Positions 53,921 to 63,592 of a stretch of 64,000 nt of DNA are shown piece by piece (the first letter of the stretch is position 1; each line of letters begins with the position of its first letter). The notes beneath the pieces are model-generated. The model was given only the letters and a program-made list of their open reading frames with translations, was not told the DNA's origin and made no database searches. Location of the stretch: NCBI RefSeq assembly GCF_902497895.1, contig NZ_CABVHQ010000028.1, positions 16,267 through 80,266 on the forward strand, in the 5' to 3' direction. A program made the position numbers and the translations under genes. The DNA comes from Pseudomonas fluorescens (GTDB lineage Bacteria > Pseudomonadota > Gammaproteobacteria > Pseudomonadales > Pseudomonadaceae).

Positions 53921-54979
53921 GTGATTGAAGCTGATCGTCTGATCGCCGCCACGGGTAGCCGTGACCGCGAGGAAGTCCAGGACCGCGCGATTCGTCCGTT
54001 GAGCCTGGCCGAATACATTGGCCAGCCGACTGTGCGCGAGCAGATGGAGTTGTTCATCCAGGCTGCCCGTGGGCGCAACGAGTCACTGGACCACACGCTG
54101 ATCTTCGGTCCGCCGGGCCTGGGTAAAACCACCCTGGCCAACATCATTGCCCAGGAAATGGGCGTATCGATCAAAAGCACCTCGGGGCCGGTGCTGGAGC
54201 GTCCGGGTGACCTGGCAGCGCTGCTGACCAACCTTGAACCCCACGATGTGCTGTTCATCGATGAAATCCACCGTCTATCGCCCATCGTCGAGGAAGTGCT
54301 GTACCCGGCGATGGAGGATTTCCAGCTCGATATCATGATCGGCGAAGGTCCGGCTGCACGCTCGATCAAACTCGATCTGCCGCCGTTTACCCTGGTCGGG
54401 GCGACCACTCGCGCCGGGATGTTGACCAACCCGCTGCGCGACCGTTTCGGTATCGTCCAGCGCCTGGAGTTCTACAGCACCGCCGATCTGGCCACCATCG
54501 TCAGCCGGTCGGCGGGCATTCTCGGTTTGCCGCTCGATCCCGAAGGCGCTTTCGAAATTGCTCGGCGAGCCCGCGGCACTCCGCGGATTGCCAACCGATT
54601 GCTGCGCCGGGTGCGGGACTTTGCCGAAGTTCGGGCCAATGGCCATATCACCAAACCGATTGCCGACCGGGCGCTGAACCTGCTGGACATCGACGAGCGA
54701 GGCTTCGACCACCAGGATCGACGTCTGCTACTCACCATGATCGAGAAGTTCGACGGCGGCCCGGTGGGCGTAGACAGCCTGGCGGCGGCGATCAGCGAAG
54801 AGCGACATACCATCGAGGATGTGCTCGAGCCCTACCTGATTCAGCAGGGCTATATCATGCGCACGCCACGAGGTCGGGTAGTGACCCGGCATGCGTACCT
54901 GCACTTCGGTCTTAACATTCCGTCACGATTGGGGGAGATGCCCGTGGTAGACGAGTTTCTCGATACCGTGGACGATTAA
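53921..54979 (+). CDS. ruvB: Holliday-junction branch-migration ATPase RuvB
   Basis: Hexameric AAA+ motor of 352 residues, GTG start. Walker A is GPPGLGKTT, Walker B is LFIDEIHRL, sensor 1 is LVGATTRAGMLTNPLRDRFG, and a winged-helix C domain (YLIQQGYIMRTPRGRV) follows. I see no LexA box upstream of ruvC or ruvA. Confidence 0.97.
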   Translation: MIEADRLIAATGSRDREEVQDRAIRPLSLAEYIGQPTVREQMELFIQAARGRNESLDHTLIFGPPGLGKTTLANIIAQEMGVSIKSTSGPVLERPGDLAALLTNLEPHDVLFIDEIHRLSPIVEEVLYPAMEDFQLDIMIGEGPAARSIKLDLPPFTLVGATTRAGMLTNPLRDRFGIVQRLEFYSTADLATIVSRSAGILGLPLDPEGAFEIARRARGTPRIANRLLRRVRDFAEVRANGHITKPIADRALNLLDIDERGFDHQDRRLLLTMIEKFDGGPVGVDSLAAAISEERHTIEDVLEPYLIQQGYIMRTPRGRVVTRHAYLHFGLNIPSRLGEMPVVDEFLDTVDD

Positions 54980-55018
54980 ATAGCCTCTGCGCACTGATTT
55001 ATTCAGGGTTTGTGCTGT

Positions 55019-55044
55019 CATAGGGTCTGTTCACAGACTCTATG
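55019..55044. other. Stable hairpin between ruvB and ybgC
   Basis: Stem CATAGGGTCTG/CAGACTCTATG (one G-U pair) with the 4-base loop TTCA. There is no T run, so it is not a classic terminator. It may be a processing or pausing site. Confidence 0.5.
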
Positions 55045-55137
55045 GGCTGGCATTACCGTTCTTTCGCGAGAAATGTGTTCGAGAATGAAAAACAGTTGCC
55101 TGGGCGGATTGGCAACCTGAGGAGTAACCACTAGAGT

Positions 55138-55605
55138 ATGCGCGCGCAAAACGGGCTTGAGTCGTTCGCACATCGTTGTCGCGTTTATTACGAGGACACC
55201 GATGCCGGCGGCATCGTGTATTACGTCAATTACCTTAAGTTTATGGAACGGGCTCGAACCGAGCGGCTCCGGGAGCTGGGCTTTGCCCAATCCACGCTTG
55301 CCGGGGAAGACCTGTTGTTCGTCGTGCATTCCAGCGAAGCGCGTTACCACGCGCCGGCGCGACTGGACGACGAGCTTTTGGTGAGCGCTGAAGTAATTGA
55401 ATTGAACCGTGCCAGTCTGCGTTTCAAGCAGCAGGTCAGGCGGGCTACGGATAATGCACTGCTCTGTGAAGGGCAGTTTTTGGTGGCCTGTGTGCGCGCC
55501 GATAGTTTGAAACCCCGGGCCATTCCCGAAGCTCTACGTGCGGCCTTTGCCCGCGTGAGCGGCGCGGGTACACACTCAGAGCAGGAGATAAAGCGTGGAA
55601 GCTAA
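55138..55605 (+). CDS. ybgC: Tol-Pal-associated acyl-CoA thioesterase YbgC
   Basis: Hotdog-fold 4-hydroxybenzoyl-CoA-type thioesterase of 155 residues with the active-site motif VYYEDTDAGGIVYYVNYLKF. First gene of the tol-pal operon, overlapping tolQ by 11 bases. Members hydrolyse acyl-CoA or acyl-ACP and link to phospholipid metabolism. Confidence 0.95.
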   Translation: MRAQNGLESFAHRCRVYYEDTDAGGIVYYVNYLKFMERARTERLRELGFAQSTLAGEDLLFVVHSSEARYHAPARLDDELLVSAEVIELNRASLRFKQQVRRATDNALLCEGQFLVACVRADSLKPRAIPEALRAAFARVSGAGTHSEQEIKRGS

Positions 55606-56290
55606 CGTCGTCGACCATACCTCCATGTGGAGCTTGGTCAGCAATGCCAGCGTCGTTGTGCAGTTGGTAATGCTGATCCTGGTGGCTGCATCGGTCACTT
55701 CATGGATCATGATTTTTCAGCGCAGTACCCTGCTGCGCGCCGGTCGGCGTGCCCTGGAGGGCTTTGAAGAGCGCTTCTGGTCGGGTATCGACCTGTCGAA
55801 ACTCTATCGCCAGGCCGGTAGCAACCCAGACCCGGACTCGGGCGTAGAGCAGATTTTCCGCGCCGGTTTCAAGGAGTTCTCCCGTCTGCGTCAGCAGTCT
55901 GGCGTTGACCCGGAAGCGGTCATGGAGGGCGTGGCGCGTGCCATGCGCGTGGCCATTTCCCGCGAAGAAGAAAAGCTCGAGCAGAGCCTGCCGTTCCTCG
56001 CTACCGTCGGTTCTGTCAGCCCGTACATCGGCCTGTTCGGTACCGTCTGGGGCATCATGAACTCCTTCCGTGGCCTGGCAATGGCCCAGCAAGCGACCCT
56101 GGCCACCGTGGCTCCGGGTATCGCCGAGGCGCTGATCGCCACCGCCATTGGTCTGTTCGCGGCAATCCCCGCAGTAATCGCCTACAACCGTTTTGCCGCT
56201 CGTGGCGAAACCTTGATCAGCCGTTACTACACCTTCGCCGACGAGTTCCAGGCGATCCTGCACCGCAAAGTGCACACCAGCGAAGAATAA
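55595..56290 (+). CDS. tolQ: Tol-Pal system proton channel TolQ
   Basis: Inner-membrane protein of 231 residues with three helices (VVQLVMLILVAASVTSWIMI, LATVGSVSPYIGLFGTVWGI, ALIATAIGLFAAIPAVIAY). It forms the motor with TolR, using the proton gradient to drive TolA. GTG start inside ybgC. Confidence 0.96.
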   Translation: MEANVVDHTSMWSLVSNASVVVQLVMLILVAASVTSWIMIFQRSTLLRAGRRALEGFEERFWSGIDLSKLYRQAGSNPDPDSGVEQIFRAGFKEFSRLRQQSGVDPEAVMEGVARAMRVAISREEEKLEQSLPFLATVGSVSPYIGLFGTVWGIMNSFRGLAMAQQATLATVAPGIAEALIATAIGLFAAIPAVIAYNRFAARGETLISRYYTFADEFQAILHRKVHTSEE

Positions 56291-56304
56291 GCAGGTAATC
56301 CTCA

Positions 56305-56766
56305 ATGGCTTTAATCGCTCGAGCTCGACGCAAGCGCAAGCCGGTTGCCGAGATGAACGTGGTGCCCTACATCGACGTGATGTTGGTACTGCTGGTCATC
56401 TTCATGGTGACCGCACCGATGCTCAATCAGGGCGTGAAGGTTGATCTGCCCAAGGTTTCCAGCGAAGCCTTGCCGCAAGACAACAACACTCAGGTCCTGA
56501 CCATTTCGATCAAGGCTGACAAGACCTACTACTGGAACCTTGGCAGCGAAGTCGATACCGAAAAACAGCAGGACAAGGCAATGACCTTGCCGCAGATGAC
56601 CAGCGCCGTGACCAAGATCATCAGCGCCGGCACCGGTAACGGCAAGCGCACCCAAGTCTTTATTCGTGGCGACAAGACCGTCGATTACGGATCCGTCATG
56701 GGTGCCATGGGCGGATTGCAGAAAGCCGGGGTCGGTAATGTTGGCTTGATTACCGAGGCGCCCTGA
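56305..56766 (+). CDS. tolR: Tol-Pal system protein TolR
   Basis: Protein of 153 residues with one helix starting near residue 20 (NVVPYIDVMLVLLVIFMVTA). The Asp in YIDVML is the proton-conducting residue. The periplasmic domain follows. It ends in the first base of tolA. Confidence 0.95.
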   Translation: MALIARARRKRKPVAEMNVVPYIDVMLVLLVIFMVTAPMLNQGVKVDLPKVSSEALPQDNNTQVLTISIKADKTYYWNLGSEVDTEKQQDKAMTLPQMTSAVTKIISAGTGNGKRTQVFIRGDKTVDYGSVMGAMGGLQKAGVGNVGLITEAP

Positions 56767-57845
56767 TGCAGCGAATGCGAGAGCCGTCCGCCTCGGAAAG
56801 CTACTTCTGGCCTAGTGTCTGGGCGATTGCCCTGCATATCCTGGTGTTTGGCATGCTGTTCGTCAGTTTTGCCTTCACTCCGGAATTGCCACCGGCCAAA
56901 CCGATCGTCCAGGCGACCTTGTACCAGCTGAAATCGAAAAGTCAGGCGACGACCCAGACCAATCAGAAGATTGCCGGTGAGGCGAAGAAATCCGCCGCGC
57001 GACAGACTGAAGTCGAACAGCTGGAACAGAAGAAGGTCGAGCAGGAAGCGGTAAAGGCTGCGGAACAAAAGAAAGAAGAGTCGGCTCAAAAGGCCGAGGA
57101 AGCGAAAAAGTCTGACGAAGCCAAGAAGGCCGACGAGGCGAAGAAGGCTGATGAAGCCAAGAAAGCCGACGATGCCAAAAAGACTGCTGAAGCGAAAAAG
57201 GCTGAAGAGAAACAATTGGCTGATATAGCCAAGAAGAAATCTGAAGAAGAAGCCAAGAAAGCCGCTGAAGAAGAGGCCAAGAAAAAGGCCGCTGAAGAAG
57301 CCAAGAAAAAAGTTGTCGAAGACGCGAAGAAGAAAGCCGCGGACGACGCCAAGAAAAAAGCTGAAGCGGACGAGGCGAAGAAGAAAGTCGCCGAGGATGC
57401 GAAGAAGAAAGCGACTGCCGATGCTGCGAAGAAAAAATCGCAGGAAGCGGCACGTAAATCCACCGAAGACAAAAAGGCCCAGGCCTTGGCGGACTTGCTT
57501 TCCGACACGCCGCAGCGCCAGCAAGCCTTGGCGGATGAGCAGGGCGATGAAGTCGCCGGCAGTTACGATGATCTGATTCGTGCTCGTGCAGCGGAAGGCT
57601 GGGCTCGCCCACCTTCGGCACGCAAAGGCATGACAGTCGTGCTGCAGATCGGCATGTTGCCCGATGGTACTTTGACTTCGGTCAACGTGGCCCGGTCCAG
57701 TGGAGACGGTCCGTTCGACGCTTCGGCTGTAGCAGCGGTCAAGAATATTGGACGTTTGACAGAAATGCAGGGAATGAAGCCGAGCGATTTCGCTCCCTAT
57801 CGTTCATTCAAGATGACATTCACACCTGAGGATCTAGCCTTGTGA
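56766..57845 (+). CDS. tolA: Tol-Pal system protein TolA
   Basis: Protein of 359 residues bridging inner membrane and periplasm. It has a membrane helix at about 17-37, then a long Ala-Lys-Glu helical rod at about 60-245 with many near-repeats of AKKADEAKK, and a globular C domain (YDDLIRARAAEGWARPP, then the TonB-like fold) that contacts TolB and Pal. The rod's repetitiveness makes length variation between strains likely. Confidence 0.95.
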   Translation: MQRMREPSASESYFWPSVWAIALHILVFGMLFVSFAFTPELPPAKPIVQATLYQLKSKSQATTQTNQKIAGEAKKSAARQTEVEQLEQKKVEQEAVKAAEQKKEESAQKAEEAKKSDEAKKADEAKKADEAKKADDAKKTAEAKKAEEKQLADIAKKKSEEEAKKAAEEEAKKKAAEEAKKKVVEDAKKKAADDAKKKAEADEAKKKVAEDAKKKATADAAKKKSQEAARKSTEDKKAQALADLLSDTPQRQQALADEQGDEVAGSYDDLIRARAAEGWARPPSARKGMTVVLQIGMLPDGTLTSVNVARSSGDGPFDASAVAAVKNIGRLTEMQGMKPSDFAPYRSFKMTFTPEDLAL

Positions 57846-59143
57846 GAAACCTTCTTCGAGGAATGCTTGTCGTTATCTGCTGCCTGGCAGGGATAGCGGC
57901 GGCGGATGAAAAAAACATTCTGGTCACCAGCGGCAGTGATCGGGCAACCCCGATCGCGGTAGTGCCGTTCGGCTACCAGGGCGGCAGCGTACTGCCGGAC
58001 GACATGGCGGAAATCATCGGTAACGACCTGCGCAACTCGGGTTACTACTCGCCGATTCCAAAGCAGAACATGATCAGCCTGCCGACCCAGGCCAGCGAAG
58101 TCATTTATCGCGACTGGAAGGCCTTGGGCGCCCAGTACATCATGGTTGGTAGCGTTACTCCGGCGGGCGGTCGCCTGCAGGTGCAGTACGCCCTGTTCAA
58201 CGTCGCCACCGAGCAGCAAGTGCTGACCGGCAGCGTGTCGGGCAGCGTCGATCAGTTGCGCGACATGTCTCACTACATCGCTGACCAGTCATTCGAGAAG
58301 CTCACCGGCATCAAGGGTGCTTTCTCGACGCGCATGCTGTACGTGACGGCTGAGCGTTTTTCGGTGAACAACACCCGTTACACCTTGCAGCGTTCGGACT
58401 ATGACGGCGCGCGGGCAGTGACCTTGTTGCAGTCGCGCGAGCCGATCCTGTCGCCGCGATTCGCTCCCGATGGCAAGCGCATCGCCTACGTGTCGTTCGA
58501 ACAGAAGCGCCCGCGCATCTTCGTTCAGCACATCGATACCGGTCGCCGCGAGCAGATCACCAACTTCGAAGGCCTCAATGGCGCGCCAGCCTGGTCGCCG
58601 GATGGCACGCGCCTGGCTTTTGTCCTGTCCAAAGATGGCAATCCGGATATCTATGTAATGAATCTGGGTTCGAAGCAGATCAGCCGTGTGACCAAGGGCC
58701 CTGGCATCAACACCGAACCGTTCTGGGGTAAGGATGGTTCGACCATCTACTTCACCTCCGACCGTGGCGGCAAGCCGCAGATCTACAAGACCAGCGCAGG
58801 TGGCGGTGGTGCGGAGCGTGTGACCTTTGTCGGTAACTACAACGCCAACCCTAAATTGTCGGCTGACGAAAAGACCCTGGTGATGATCCATCGTCAGGAC
58901 GGTTTCACTAATTTCAAGGTTGCGGCCCAGGATTTGCAGCGCGGAAGCGTAAAAATCCTCACTGATAGCACTCTGGACGAGTCGCCTACTGTTGCGCCCA
59001 ACGGCACCATGGTAATCTACGCCACCCGCCAGCAGGGCCGGGGAGTCTTGATGCTCGTGTCCATCAATGGACGCGTAAGGCTCCCGCTTCCTACCGCTCA
59101 AGGCGAAGTCAGAGAACCTTCCTGGTCCCCTTACCTGAACTGA
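57842..59143 (+). CDS. tolB: Tol-Pal system beta-propeller TolB
   Basis: Periplasmic protein of 433 residues, signal peptide about 21 residues. The N domain is followed by a six-bladed propeller with WSPDGTRLAFVLSKDGNPDIY-type blades. It binds Pal and TolA. GTG start overlapping tolA by 4 bases. Confidence 0.96.
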   Translation: MRNLLRGMLVVICCLAGIAAADEKNILVTSGSDRATPIAVVPFGYQGGSVLPDDMAEIIGNDLRNSGYYSPIPKQNMISLPTQASEVIYRDWKALGAQYIMVGSVTPAGGRLQVQYALFNVATEQQVLTGSVSGSVDQLRDMSHYIADQSFEKLTGIKGAFSTRMLYVTAERFSVNNTRYTLQRSDYDGARAVTLLQSREPILSPRFAPDGKRIAYVSFEQKRPRIFVQHIDTGRREQITNFEGLNGAPAWSPDGTRLAFVLSKDGNPDIYVMNLGSKQISRVTKGPGINTEPFWGKDGSTIYFTSDRGGKPQIYKTSAGGGGAERVTFVGNYNANPKLSADEKTLVMIHRQDGFTNFKVAAQDLQRGSVKILTDSTLDESPTVAPNGTMVIYATRQQGRGVLMLVSINGRVRLPLPTAQGEVREPSWSPYLN

Positions 59144-59195
59144 CGCGGCGCTACACGTTGTACTTAACACATTGGGGTTCATTAGGAGTTTCACG

Positions 59196-59696
59196 ATGGA
59201 AATGCTGAAGTTTGGTAAGTTTGCTGCTCTGGCTCTGGCTCTGTCCGTAGCCGTTGGTTGCTCGTCTAAAGGCGGCGACAATGCCGGTGAAGGCGCAGCT
59301 GTTGATCCAAACGCTGGTTACGGCGCTAACACCGGTGCCGTTGATGGTTCCCTGAGCGAAGAAGCTGCTCTGCGCGCTATCACCACTTTCTACTTCGAAT
59401 ACGACAGTTCGGACCTGAAGCCAGAAGCCATGCGCGCTCTGGACGTTCACGCCAAAGACCTGAAAGCAAACGGCGCTCGCGTTGTTCTGGAAGGCAACAC
59501 CGACGAACGTGGTACTCGTGAGTACAACATGGCACTGGGCGAGCGTCGTGCGAAAGCCGTTCAGCGTTACCTGGTACTGCAAGGTGTTTCCCCAGCTCAG
59601 CTGGAACTGGTTTCCTACGGCGAAGAGCGTGCAGTTGCTACTGGCAACGACGAGCAGTCCTGGTCCCAAAACCGTCGCGTCGAACTGCGTAAGTAA
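59196..59696 (+). CDS. pal: Peptidoglycan-associated lipoprotein Pal
   Basis: Outer-membrane lipoprotein of 166 residues (OprL of P. aeruginosa). Its lipobox VAVGC puts the lipid on Cys22. The OmpA-like domain contains VVLEGNTDERGTREYNMALG and the peptidoglycan-binding Asp and Arg. TAGGAG precedes the ATG at 59196. The frame from 59172 adds eight residues before the signal peptide. Confidence 0.96.
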   Translation: MEMLKFGKFAALALALSVAVGCSSKGGDNAGEGAAVDPNAGYGANTGAVDGSLSEEAALRAITTFYFEYDSSDLKPEAMRALDVHAKDLKANGARVVLEGNTDERGTREYNMALGERRAKAVQRYLVLQGVSPAQLELVSYGEERAVATGNDEQSWSQNRRVELRK

Positions 59697-59702
59697 TTCG
59701 TC

Positions 59703-60521
59703 ATGCGAACGTGCCGTCGTGCTGTAACTGTTTTGGCCCTCAGCCTCCTGCCGCTTGCGGCGGGGGCTGCGGTTCCTGTGGTCGAGGATAACTCCGGCAA
59801 TAGCGGGAGCAGTTATCCGCCTGCGGGTTACGGTACGAACGGCGCCTATGCCGGGGGAGGGGTTTCGGCCCCTGTCTCGGCACAGGGCGAGCTGTTCAAC
59901 CAATTGCAACAAATGCAGGAACAAATCGAACGCCAACAAGGTGTGATCGAAGTTCTGCAAAATGATGTAGCGCGCATCAAGCAAGAAAGCCTGGAGCGAT
60001 ACCAGGAACTTGATCGACGCATTGGATCTGGCGGTGCTCCTGCCGCGGCTCCTGCAAATTCTCCCGCCGGTGGTGATCTGAATGCCCCCGGTGCAGCTGC
60101 GGCGCCTGCTACCCAGGCCCCGGCAGCGGGTACCGAACCGGCTGATCCGGCGAAGGAAAAGCTGTATTACGACGCAGCCTTCGACCTGATCAAGGCCAAG
60201 GATTTCGACAAGGCCAGCCAGGCCTTCGCCGCATTCCTGCGCAAATACCCGAACAGCCAGTACGCGGGCAACGCTCAGTACTGGTTGGGTGAGGTGAATC
60301 TGGCCAAGGGCGACTTGCAAGGTGCCGGCCAGGCGTTTGCCAAGGTTAGTCAGCTGTATCCCAAGCATCCCAAGGTGCCGGATTCGCTGTACAAGCTCGC
60401 TGATGTAGAACGCCGCCTGGGTCATACCGACAGGGTCAAAGGCATTCTGCAGCAGGTGGTCGCCCAGTATCCGGGGACTTCCGCCGCTCAGCTGGCCCAG
60501 CGCGACTTGCAGCGTATGTAA
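59703..60521 (+). CDS. cpoB: Cell-division coordinator CpoB
   Basis: Periplasmic protein of 272 residues (YbgF). It has a signal peptide, a coiled coil for trimerisation (LFNQLQQMQEQIERQQGVIE), a Pro/Ala linker, then TPR repeats (AFDLIKAKDFDKASQAFAAF). It coordinates PBP1B and Tol at division. Confidence 0.94.
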   Translation: MRTCRRAVTVLALSLLPLAAGAAVPVVEDNSGNSGSSYPPAGYGTNGAYAGGGVSAPVSAQGELFNQLQQMQEQIERQQGVIEVLQNDVARIKQESLERYQELDRRIGSGGAPAAAPANSPAGGDLNAPGAAAAPATQAPAAGTEPADPAKEKLYYDAAFDLIKAKDFDKASQAFAAFLRKYPNSQYAGNAQYWLGEVNLAKGDLQGAGQAFAKVSQLYPKHPKVPDSLYKLADVERRLGHTDRVKGILQQVVAQYPGTSAAQLAQRDLQRM

Positions 60522-60542
60522 GTCTGGTGACCTGCTTTGAAG

Positions 60543-60568
60543 AAACCTGCGCTTGTCGCGGGTTTTTT
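60543..60568 (+). terminator. Terminator of the tol-pal operon
   Basis: Stem AAACCTGCG/CGCGGGTTT followed by a T run, right after cpoB. Confidence 0.85.
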
Positions 60569-60685
60569 CGTTAGAATTCATGTCCTTTTTATGAAACACG
60601 CTTTTTGGGATTCGCGCGGTCGCGGGTTCCTTGAAGTGCCTGACGGAGGCGGACAGCCTGTTTAGCTGTTACGCCCGTGGCGACT

Positions 60686-61333
60686 ATGCAAGACACATTG
60701 AGAATCACCGAAGTTTTTTACTCGTTGCAGGGTGAAACGCGGACTGCCGGGCTGCCCACTGTCTTTGTGCGCCTGACCGGTTGCCCGTTGCGTTGCCAAT
60801 ACTGCGACAGCGCCTACGCGTTCAGCGGTGGCAGCATCCGCTCTCTCGACGATATCCTCGAGCAGGTCGCCGGGTTTCGTCCGCGTTACGTCTGTGTAAC
60901 GGGCGGTGAGCCATTGGCTCAACCCAACGCCATTCCTTTGCTCAAGCAGCTGTGTGACGCCGGTTACGAGGTGTCGCTGGAGACCAGCGGTGCCTTGGAC
61001 ATCAGTGCGGTAGACTCGCGGGTCAGCCGGGTTGTCGACTTGAAAACGCCCGGGTCGCAGGAAGTCCAATGCAATCGCTATGAGAACATCGAGCTGTTGA
61101 CCTCCAATGACCAGGTCAAATTTGTCATTTGTTCCCGAGAAGACTATGACTGGGCAGTGTCCAGGCTGATCCAGTATGGCCTGGACCGGCGCGCCGGCGA
61201 AGTCTTGTTCTCGCCGAGCCACCATGACTTGAATGCGCGCGACCTGGCCGACTGGATTGTCGCGGACAACCTGCCGGTGCGCCTGCAATTGCAGCTGCAT
61301 AAATATCTTTGGAATGACGAGCCGGGGCGCTGA
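60686..61333 (+). CDS. queE: 7-carboxy-7-deazaguanine synthase
   Basis: Radical-SAM enzyme of 215 residues in queuosine synthesis. The cluster motif is CPLRCQYC (C-x3-C-x2-C), with GGEPLAQ following. I take the ATG at 60686 (MQDTLRITEVFYSLQGE). A GTG three codons earlier is possible. It ends one base before queC. Confidence 0.94.
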   Translation: MQDTLRITEVFYSLQGETRTAGLPTVFVRLTGCPLRCQYCDSAYAFSGGSIRSLDDILEQVAGFRPRYVCVTGGEPLAQPNAIPLLKQLCDAGYEVSLETSGALDISAVDSRVSRVVDLKTPGSQEVQCNRYENIELLTSNDQVKFVICSREDYDWAVSRLIQYGLDRRAGEVLFSPSHHDLNARDLADWIVADNLPVRLQLQLHKYLWNDEPGR

Positions 61334-61334
61334 A

Positions 61335-62036
61335 ATGACTGAACAACTGAATCAACAGCCTGCTGACCAGAAGCGCGCGGTAATCCTGCTGTCCGGCGGC
61401 CTCGACTCGGCAACCGTCGTAGCCATGGCTCGCGCCGAGGGTTACAGCTGCTACACCATGAGTTTCGATTACGGTCAGCGTCATCGTGCCGAGCTGGATG
61501 CGGCGGCTCGGGTCGCGCAGGATCTGGGTGTGGTCGAGCACAAAGTGATTGGCCTGAATATGAACGGCATTGGTGGCTCGGCCCTGACCGACAGCTCTAT
61601 CGATGTGCCAGAGGCTCCAGGTGAAGGCATTCCGGTGACTTACGTGCCGGCGCGCAATACGGTGTTCCTCTCGCTGGCGCTGGGTTGGGCGGAAGTGCTC
61701 GGTGCCCGGGACATCTTCATCGGCGTGAACGCGGTGGATTATTCCGGTTACCCGGACTGCCGTCCCGAGTTCGTCGAGGCTTTCGAGCGCATGGCCAACC
61801 TGGCGACCAAGGCCGGGGTAGAGGGGCAGGGCTTCCGTATCCAGGCGCCGCTGCAAAACCTCAGCAAGGCCGAGATCGTCAAGGCCGGGGTGCGCCTGGG
61901 CGTCAACTACGGGCTGACGGTGTCCTGCTATCAGGCCGATGATAAAGGGCGTGCCTGCGGTAAATGCCATAGCTGCCGCCTGCGTGCCGAGGGTTTCTTG
62001 GCAGCCGGAATTAGTGACCCAACAGACTATTTTTAA
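61335..62036 (+). CDS. queC: 7-cyano-7-deazaguanine synthase
   Basis: Enzyme of 233 residues making preQ0 from carboxydeazaguanine and ammonia with ATP. It has the PP-loop LLSGGLDSATVVAMA and a zinc site CYQADDKGRACGKCHSC. The start is the ATG at 61335. The frame from 61233 lies in queE. In an operon with queE. Confidence 0.95.
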   Translation: MTEQLNQQPADQKRAVILLSGGLDSATVVAMARAEGYSCYTMSFDYGQRHRAELDAAARVAQDLGVVEHKVIGLNMNGIGGSALTDSSIDVPEAPGEGIPVTYVPARNTVFLSLALGWAEVLGARDIFIGVNAVDYSGYPDCRPEFVEAFERMANLATKAGVEGQGFRIQAPLQNLSKAEIVKAGVRLGVNYGLTVSCYQADDKGRACGKCHSCRLRAEGFLAAGISDPTDYF

Positions 62037-62054
62037 TCTATTTCAAATAAGGTG

Positions 62055-62082
62055 TTGAATTATCCTTAGAAATCAGTATTAT
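62055..62082 (+). promoter_or_regulatory. Promoter of tRNA-Lys
   Basis: TTGAAT and TATTAT with 16-base spacing, then a GC-rich stretch (ACGCGTC) before the start, as expected for a stringently controlled stable-RNA promoter. Confidence 0.65.
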
Positions 62083-62099
62083 ACGCGTCACCACACAGC

Positions 62100-62175
62100 G
62101 GGTCGTTAGCTCAGTTGGTAGAGCAGTTGGCTTTTAACCAATTGGTCGTAGGTTCGAATCCCACACGACCCACCA
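62100..62175 (+). tRNA. tRNA-Lys, anticodon TTT
   Basis: 76 bases with a 7-bp acceptor stem (GGGTCGT/ACGACCC), encoded CCA, anticodon loop CTTTTAA (anticodon 62133-62135) and GGTTCGAATC T arm. Confidence 0.98.
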
Positions 62176-62194
62176 TTTTAGATGTAGATGTTTG

Positions 62195-62240
62195 AAAATC
62201 TGGAAGGCCCATGAAAATGCGGATTTCCAGATTTTTTTTT
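62195..62240 (+). terminator. Terminator after tRNA-Lys
   Basis: AAATCTGGAA (62195-62204) pairs with TTCCAGATTT (62225-62234) and a run of T follows. The rest of the gap up to nadA (62241-62450) shows nothing more. Confidence 0.85.
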
Positions 62241-62450
62241 TGCCCTGGATTTTAGTTCCGTCCAATTCAGACGCTTCACTGCTTTACGCAGGTCAGAATC
62301 ATCTTTTGAATCCACTGGATATTCTGTAGCCTTGCGCAGCTTCAACGCTGTCCGTGCCTGATGAATTCACTCTCCCGGCGGGGCCCTGATCGGTCCGGAG
62401 CCGGTGGTATACTCGACTTTCGCGCAACCGCGCCTGCAGGTCTTGCGAAC

Positions 62451-63509
62451 ATGACGCAAATTTCCGAACGCCTTCTGGTTCAAGCTCACCTCGACGCCAA
62501 GCAGCCCAAGCCGCTGAGTGCTGAAGAGGAGGCCTATTACCGTGCCGCCATTGCCGCCGAGCTCAAGGCTCAGGACGCGGTGCTGGTGGCCCACTTTTAT
62601 TGCGACCCGATCATTCAGGCCCTGGCCGAAGAAACTGGCGGTTGCGTGTCCGACTCGTTGGAGATGGCTCGCTTCGGCAACGCCCATCCGGCCAAGACCG
62701 TGGTGGTCGCCGGTGTGAAGTTCATGGGCGAGACCGCAAAAATCCTCAATCCGGAAAAACGTGTGCTGATGCCGACCCTGGAGGCGACCTGCTCGCTGGA
62801 CCTGGGTTGCCCGGTGGACGAGTTCTCGGCGTTTTGCGATCAGCATCCAGAGCGCACGGTGGTGGTCTATGCCAACACTTCGGCTGCGGTCAAAGCCCGT
62901 GCTGACTGGGTGGTGACTTCCAGCTGTGCGCTGGAAATCGTCGAAAGCCTGATGGATAACGGCGAAACCATCATTTGGGCTCCGGACAAGCATCTGGGGA
63001 CTTATATCCAGCGCAAGACCGGTGCCGACATGCTGCTTTGGGACGGTGCCTGCATCGTCCATGAAGAGTTCAAGTCCAAGCAGCTCGAAGACATGAAGGT
63101 GCTGTATCCGGATGCGGCGATTCTGGTTCACCCTGAGTCACCGACTGCGATCATCGACCTGGCCGATGCGGTAGGGTCTACCAGCCAGCTGATCGCCGCT
63201 GCGCAAAGCCTGCCGAACAAGACCTTTATCGTGGCCACCGATCGCGGCATTTTCTACAAAATGCAGCAGTTGTGCCCGGACAAGGTCTTTATCGAGGCAC
63301 CAACGGCCGGTAACGGCGCGACATGCCGCAGTTGCGCGCATTGCCCGTGGATGGCGATGAATACCCTTGAGCGTACGCTGAGGAGCTTGCGAGAGGGTAC
63401 CAACGAGATCTTCGTCGACCCGGCGTTGATTCCCCAGGCTATTCGGCCGCTCAAGCGCATGCTCGACTTTACCCAGGCTGCACGCATGAAGCTGGCGGGG
63501 AATGCCTGA
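62451..63509 (+). CDS. nadA: Quinolinate synthase
   Basis: [4Fe-4S] enzyme of 352 residues making quinolinate from iminoaspartate and dihydroxyacetone phosphate in NAD synthesis. Cluster cysteines are in EATCSLDLGC and GATCRSCAHC. The HFYCD and YANTSAAVKA motifs are typical. The ATG at 62451 (MTQISERLL) is preferred. The frame from 62361 adds an unconserved 30 residues. Confidence 0.96.
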   Translation: MTQISERLLVQAHLDAKQPKPLSAEEEAYYRAAIAAELKAQDAVLVAHFYCDPIIQALAEETGGCVSDSLEMARFGNAHPAKTVVVAGVKFMGETAKILNPEKRVLMPTLEATCSLDLGCPVDEFSAFCDQHPERTVVVYANTSAAVKARADWVVTSSCALEIVESLMDNGETIIWAPDKHLGTYIQRKTGADMLLWDGACIVHEEFKSKQLEDMKVLYPDAAILVHPESPTAIIDLADAVGSTSQLIAAAQSLPNKTFIVATDRGIFYKMQQLCPDKVFIEAPTAGNGATCRSCAHCPWMAMNTLERTLRSLREGTNEIFVDPALIPQAIRPLKRMLDFTQAARMKLAGNA

Positions 63510-63592
63510 TCTGCTGGCAGGTCGCTTATGCAGGCGACCTGCCTCTCGCGGATATACACCTCCCAGGCGCCATGTTTGGGGGGCGAACAGTA